A stretch of DNA of 64,000 nucleotides from Takifugu bimaculatus (taxonomy: Eukaryota; Chordata; Actinopteri; Tetraodontiformes; Tetraodontidae), in the NCBI GenBank assembly GCA_004026145.2, contig CP034985.2, positions 1,846,057-1,910,056 of the forward strand. Direction: 5' to 3'. The notes beneath the pieces are model-generated. The model was not told where the DNA came from and made no database searches. It worked only from the letters and a program-made list of their open reading frames with translations. The position numbers and the translations under genes were made by a program. Each line of letters begins with the position of its first letter. Positions within the stretch are counted from its first letter, which is position 1. Shown here one piece after another: positions 59,982-64,000 of the stretch.

Positions 59982-62900
59982 CTTGGCCCTTTGGACCTGC
60001 TGTTCTCTGCAGGATAGTCGTCACCACAGTCAGAGCCGACCCTCCCCCAATCTGTCACACTCAGACGCCCCTTTTCACAAATATGGAGTCAGCAACTTCC
60101 TCTTAACAAAGACGGATGTGCTGTTGGTGCTCAGCTGCCTCTGCCTACTGGAATTAATCTGCAGACTTCAGAGTAGCGATAAATCTGCTCCACACGAGAC
60201 CCTCTACCGTAATAAAGCCTTTGTTACTGTCGTGTAACCCAACGATGACTGCAGATGGACGGCGTGCGGCGCTGGCGCTCCACACTCTCGACACAATCTC
60301 ATCCTCAAATAAGCACATTAAAATGAGGAGTTGTTTAGAAATGAGACCAACTGTTGTCAGAGACCTCCAGAGGCCTGGCCATGGGGGACACAGTGGAATC
60401 AGAGTAGGTGTAGGTGTAGGGGCTTCCGTAGCGTCTCAGTTTACTGGTGGTCTTTACAGTAGCTCGGACAGAAACCAGAGGAACTGAGTTTCAACAGGAA
60501 AAACTAAATCGAACAAACAGAGCCACATCATGGCGTGGCTGAAATATAAGGTGCTGTTAAGGTTCCTCCTCCATGTTCTTACAGAACCTTGTAGCTTCTG
60601 TTAGCCTCTGTTTTCTTAGACCTGCTCAGCGGACATCAAGCTATTGTTGCTCACATTTTGCAGCATCCTTGTGTCAGCTCATAAGTTCTGTTTGATCTGT
60701 TTGTCTTTTATTTTCCAGGCAGGTTCTTCTTTTTTACTTTTCTTGGTAAACGTAAAGCAGTGCTCCCAAACTACCTCTACCTGGGTGATTAGTCTTATTT
60801 TGTCCCGCAACAATGGCAACAATGGCAATGTAATTAATAGATATGAACAGCGATAGAAATCATCTTTTCAGCTACAAAATTCCATAAGTGAGACTCTCGT
60901 GCTGACCTGCAGAGGGTGGTGGCCCAGTGCTGGTGCTGAGAGCAGCAGCACAGGGCTAAGGGATAAACTCCAGCAGGGGTCTCCAGAACTGGTCCTCCAG
61001 AGACACAGTCAAACCGGGAATTCTGTCCCACCAGGTAGGACACTTTCACCTGGGATCCCACTTACCTGGCTGGACTGTGCTCCTGATGGACCTGGTCTGG
61101 ACAGCCCCTGAGCTATGGACTCAGTGACCATCAGGCTTGACAGACAGTTAACCAGAGAATACAGACTCGAACACAGAGGAGCTGCAGGTGTTGGTAGCAT
61201 AAATCTGCTTGAAGCAAACCGGCTCTCTCCCTCCGGAAGCAAATACTGGGCATGCAGTCCACAACAACTACTTACTTACTGCTTAGATCAGTCAAACACA
61301 GCCGAGTTACTTCCTGCCTTTTCAAAATGTATATGTAATAACAAATGATTCATAATTGATATAGAATATAGAAGGATGGGTGGTGTCTCTAACAACATTT
61401 GATATATATTACAACATACTGTATATCTCATATAAGGCAAAGCCTGAGGATGGATCCAGCATCCATCCTGTTAATGCACTTCCTTTGACTGACAGCTGCC
61501 AACGGCCCCGTCTGTATAGACACTCATTCACTATGTAAAGCTATGCTAAATGCTAACCTTAAACAGGGGTGAGTGAAAGCAAAAAGCAGTGTCACCAGTG
61601 AGCAGGTGGTCAACATCTGCAACGACCTGCAAAGCTCGACATACAACCTCTTCAACTGTGTTAGATCTTATTTGTGCTGTTGAATGCTGACCCCCGCCTC
61701 CCCCCAAAAAAATGAAGCGTTACTTCACCGTGTTTATTTTGGGGGGCGGGAACTGTCAGGTTGTCTCACGTCACTCCAAGTGCTCTGAACAATAGCTGTG
61801 CCGACCGTAATGCTGGCAATTTCCCTGTTTTTTTGCAGGTCACTGCCAGGGGATTCGCCCCATTGTTGCAGTTTGCCTACACTGCTAAGTTGTTGCTCAG
61901 CAGAGAAAACATCCAGGAGGTCATCCGCTGTGCTGAATTCCTGCACATGCACAACCTGGAGGACTCGTGCTTTCGCTTTCTGGAAGCTCAGCTGCGCAGT
62001 GAGGAAGATAGTCTGCTGCTCTGTCACAAGGTGGGGGAGGAGGCCAACAACTCTGAGGATGAGAGCATGCATTTAGAGGCGGAACGGTCGGCCTCCCCCA
62101 GAGCTCGCCGATGTGCTGACACCCTCAGTACCTTTCGACACCCCGATGACGATCGGTTAGCGATGGCTGTACCCGGGAGCTTCGTGGATGGCCGGCTGGA
62201 CTTTGATCGGCATGGCTCGTCAGACCTGCCCAGGTGCCCCAAATACAGGAAATACCAGTGGGCTTGTAACAAGCACAACAATGACACCTCTTCAGACAGC
62301 AGTACCTCAGGTTTCCCAAGCACATTAGAGGAGCAAAATTTTAGTGGGGCAGCACCAGATCAGGGCAGGCTGCCGTTAACCCAGATCAAAGTGGAACCAC
62401 AGGCAGAGGAAGAACCCATTTCATTGTGCCTGTCAGGGGATGAGCCGGATGTTAGGGATAAGGACAGTGCAACGGCTATGGAGATGGATAACCCCGTAGC
62501 TGTGGACAGAATCAAGAGAGCCAAGTCCCCTTCCTGCCTCAGAGCCTTTTTTAAGAAAGGAGTGGAGATGCCCAACACACCACAGCAGGTATTCACCAAC
62601 AGATTCTTCTGCCCCCAGGACAAAGGAAACTCTCAGGGAGATCACAAAAAAGACATCAGGCCTTTCTCTGGGGAGCTAGGTTTGTCTGTTACATCCCCAA
62701 AGGGCATGGACAGTTTCCCTGCAGGGTTGTCCCTCAAGTCTTCTTCCTGCGATGGGGTCTGCAAACAGGAAGTAGAGCTAGATCGCCGTAGTGTCATTTT
62801 TTCCTCAGGAGCCTGCAACCGTCTGGGAACTCCAGCACATTCCTATAGTAGTGGGAACTCTTTGGAGATGGAGCTTACTGAGCACATTTCAAAGGGTGTG

Positions 62901-63341
62901 TGGGCTGGGGCCAGTCAGTCCCTACCCACCTCCCAGACCTTTTCTCTTAACACCAATTCCTCCGAGTCCACAATCCTCTGTCGCCCGAGACCCAACACCA
63001 GCTGCCCAGTGCCAATTAAAGTATGCCCGCGTTCGCCACCATGTGAGACACGCACCAGGACTTCCAGTTCCTGCTCCTCCTACTCTTACGCCGAGGATGG
63101 CAGTGGAGGCTCTCCCTGCAGTCTGCCCCAGTTTGAGTTCTCCTCCTCGCCGTGCTCCAACGTCACACGCTGCCTCAATGTGGACCAGCAAGATCAAAGC
63201 TTGGGGGGCGACACACTTTTTAACCAGGTGCGTCCCAAGATCAAATGTGAGCAGTCTTACGGCACCAACTCCAGCGACGAATCGGGATCCTTTTCAGAGG
63301 GGGATAGCGAGTCGTGCAACGTGCAAGAGCGAGGCCCAGAG
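54236..63341 (+). CDS. bach2: bach2 BTB-CNC basic leucine zipper repressor, partial (first two coding exons)
   Basis: Nuclear transcription factor that pairs with small Maf proteins at MAF/AP-1 elements and represses, notably in lymphocytes. Exons 54236-54478 (residues 1-81) and 61839-63341 (residues 82-582), joined in phase 0 across a 7.36 kb intron. Residues about 10-130 form the BTB domain (YVYESTVHCTNILL, DILCDVT, HRAVLAACSEYF, LLQFAYTAKLLLSRENI, VIRCAEFLHMHNLEDSC). Family blocks follow: LCLSGDEPD, SPSCLRAFF, LDRRSVIFSS, NTSCPVPIKVCPRSPP, SYSYAEDGSGGSPCSLP, IKCEQSYGTNSSDESGSF. These separate it from bach1. Cys-Pro heme-type motifs are at C214, C339, C470 and C477. The bZIP exons are outside the window. 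Teleosts can carry bach2a and bach2b; the copy is not assigned. Confidence 0.95.
54480..54512 (+). repeat. (AC)n microsatellite at the bach2 splice donor
   Basis: About 16 AC units starting within the intron donor (GTACACAC), one base after the exon boundary. Confidence 0.95.
55131..55308 (+). mobile_element. Degraded second copy of the same retroelement tail
   Basis: CTGGATCCTGCTCCTGCTCA, GGCTTCTTCCTG, GAGACAATCTTG and ATGCTGTATGG occur in the same order as in the copy at 6512-6680, with many changes and deletions. Confidence 0.45.
55470..55620. other. Candidate conserved non-coding element in bach2 intron 2
   Basis: Contains TTCGGTAATTTAATTCCAGC, GGGTGTGATGACGAGC and GAGGGCCAATTAGCACTG in unique sequence; no ORF support. 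Confidence 0.25.
56461..56600. mobile_element. Related MITE-like element
   Basis: Starts CCAGGGGGGCCCAAACCC and contains TTTCTGTCCTACCGGGCAGA, TGCTTTCACTGAGG and GTGGGATCCCAGG, with AGGACAGAAAT in inverted orientation near the right end. Shares an internal core with the element at 60974-61110. Confidence 0.5.
57479..57543 (+). repeat. AAG/GAG purine repeat
   Basis: GAAGAAG then GAGGAGG then GAGAGGA units; purine-only. Confidence 0.93.
57995..58290 (+). repeat. (GGAT)n tetranucleotide repeat
   Basis: About 295 bp of ATGG units with GCAT, ACAT and GGGT variants; translates as MDGW-rich artefacts on + and HPSIHP on minus. Confidence 0.96.
58298..58395 (+). repeat. GT-rich degenerate repeat (TGTGTTTGGTGTGGGTGG)
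   Basis: Irregular TGTG/GGTG units directly after the GGAT array. Confidence 0.75.
59301..59337 (+). repeat. (TG)n microsatellite
   Basis: About 18 TG units. Confidence 0.96.
59942..59980 (+). repeat. (TG)n microsatellite
   Basis: About 19 TG units. Confidence 0.96.
60974..61110. mobile_element. Related MITE-like element with hAT-type ends
   Basis: Begins CAGGGGTCTCCAGAACTGGT and ends ACAGCCCCTG, so CAGGGG/CCCCTG termini are present. Internal AATTCTGTCCCACCAGGTAG, ACTTTCACCTGGGATCCCAC parallels the 56461 copy. Flanking 8-mers do not match. Confidence 0.55.
61839..63341 (+). CDS. bach2: bach2 large coding exon: rest of BTB and central region
   Basis: 1,503 nt, 501 codons, open throughout. 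Starts VTARGFAPLLQFAYTAKLL after TTTTTTTGCAG and ends ERGPE at donor GTGAGT (63342). The open frame continues upstream (61761-61838) and 30 nt downstream, but those parts are intron. The exon carries the last half of the BTB, an acidic/Ser-rich middle and the conserved SYSYAEDGSG block. Confidence 0.96.
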
Positions 63342-64000
63342 GTGAGTGTGCACTACAACGCTTACACGTAGCCACAATGTAGCTGCCACGCTGCCACTGA
63401 AGGGGCAGAACAAAGTGTGATGTTAGTCGTCTGTTTGATGCACTGCTGCACGTCTGTGGGAGGAGTTGAATACAGAGGCTCAGGAAGACGGGAAGTAGAT
63501 CCAGTCGATTGTTCCCAAATGGCCACAAACATCGATGCTATGGCTGAATCACAGTCACAGCACACAAAAGTGTGTGTGTTGCTTTATGGTTAAGGTTAAA
63601 ATTTTGTCTGGGATGGTTTAGAATTCTGTCTTAAAGGATTTGCTCTTTTATGGCTTGTCATTTTTGAAAATAATGGTAGTCCAATATTTAACAACATCAA
63701 CAATAACCACAATAATAACACTATAATAATAGTAATGTTATTGCTCCTTTAATGTTTTTAAGTTGTGTTTTGGTTGTTTGTGTTTGTTCCCTGACTTGAA
63801 GTCTTGTGGAAAGTGCCTAAATTAATATATACTGTTATTTTCAAGTAATTATTACAGTTAAAATGACTCTTGTTTATTAGATCTGAACATTCTGAATGAA
63901 TGTCATGTAACCAGAGGACTGTCTGAGGAGTCCTACGTCCCCCAGCCCTGGTGTTTAGTGCAGGAGTGTGAGGCCGTGGTGCAGTTTTAGCAGAGCAGCA
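63342..64000 (+). other. bach2: Start of the next bach2 intron
   Basis: Begins with donor GTGAGT. AT-rich, with an imperfect (AAT)n run about 63690-63735. The bZIP exons expected next are not reached before the window ends. Confidence 0.8.

Larger units (their letters stand above)
54479..61838 (+). other. bach2: bach2 intron between the two BTB-coding exons
   Basis: Splits the BTB domain after ...LPQE, the expected position. Contains (AC)n, (GGAT)n, GA-rich and (GT)n repeats and two members of a MITE-like family; no further coding exon recognised. Confidence 0.85.

Noticed and set aside
61761..61838. Upstream extension of the bach2 open frame with its own start codon
   Set aside because: A TTTTTTTGCAG acceptor ends at 61838 and the family sequence VTARGF begins right after; the extension is intron.
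63342..63371. In-frame stop shortly after the bach2 exon, suggesting a truncated protein
   Set aside because: A GTGAGT donor sits exactly at the conserved QE/VKLP junction, so the following codons are intron.

Overview
The window is vertebrate nuclear DNA, most likely from a compact-genome teleost (a pufferfish-like or other percomorph fish). Reasons: short GT-AG introns, abundant microsatellites and minisatellites, teleost-type interspersed repeats (a CTTCCTGTTAAAGGG...GCTATATAAA element ending in a TTGA run, and a CTACCGCTTATCCGGGG element), and two genes whose exons read as close orthologues of human proteins. No bacterial or viral gene, CRISPR array, rRNA or intact tRNA was recognised. 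Assignments rest on reading the translations against my memory of the families; no search was run.

Layout. 1-13.5 kb: gene-free flank with repeats and a few complex stretches that could be conserved non-coding elements. 13.5-14.15 kb: promoter/5' leader of map3k7. 14,151-21,944: the complete coding region of map3k7 (TAK1, MAP3 kinase 7), 17 coding exons, whose lengths sum to 1,815 nt (604 aa plus stop); the 3' UTR follows to about 22,985. 23-28.1 kb: gene-free spacer. 28.1-29.1 kb: CpG-rich segment with a CCAAT/CRE pair and a strong splice donor, the best candidate for the bach2 promoter and non-coding first exon. 28.8-54.2 kb: inferred first bach2 intron. 54,236-54,478 and 61,839-63,341: the first two coding exons of bach2 (BTB-CNC transcription factor), 582 residues; the bZIP-coding 3' exons lie beyond the window.

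Both genes are on the + strand, map3k7 upstream of bach2, the same order and relative orientation as MAP3K7-BACH2 at human 6q15. TAK1 relays TGF-beta, IL-1, TNF and Toll signals to NF-kB and JNK/p38; BACH2 is a repressor acting at MAF/AP-1 elements. No operon-like co-operation is implied; the linkage is ancestral vertebrate synteny.

A 1.88 kb sequence occurs twice (about 47,252-49,131 and 49,232-51,106) on either side of a 100-N gap and is probably an assembly false duplication. I did not find a convincing new biological system. The most interesting leads are splicing features of map3k7: a conserved 81-nt cassette exon followed by an inverted repeat, a probable GC-AG intron with a tandem acceptor, and a pyrimidine minisatellite beside an acceptor. 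There is also a family of palindromic MITE-like elements in the bach2 introns.
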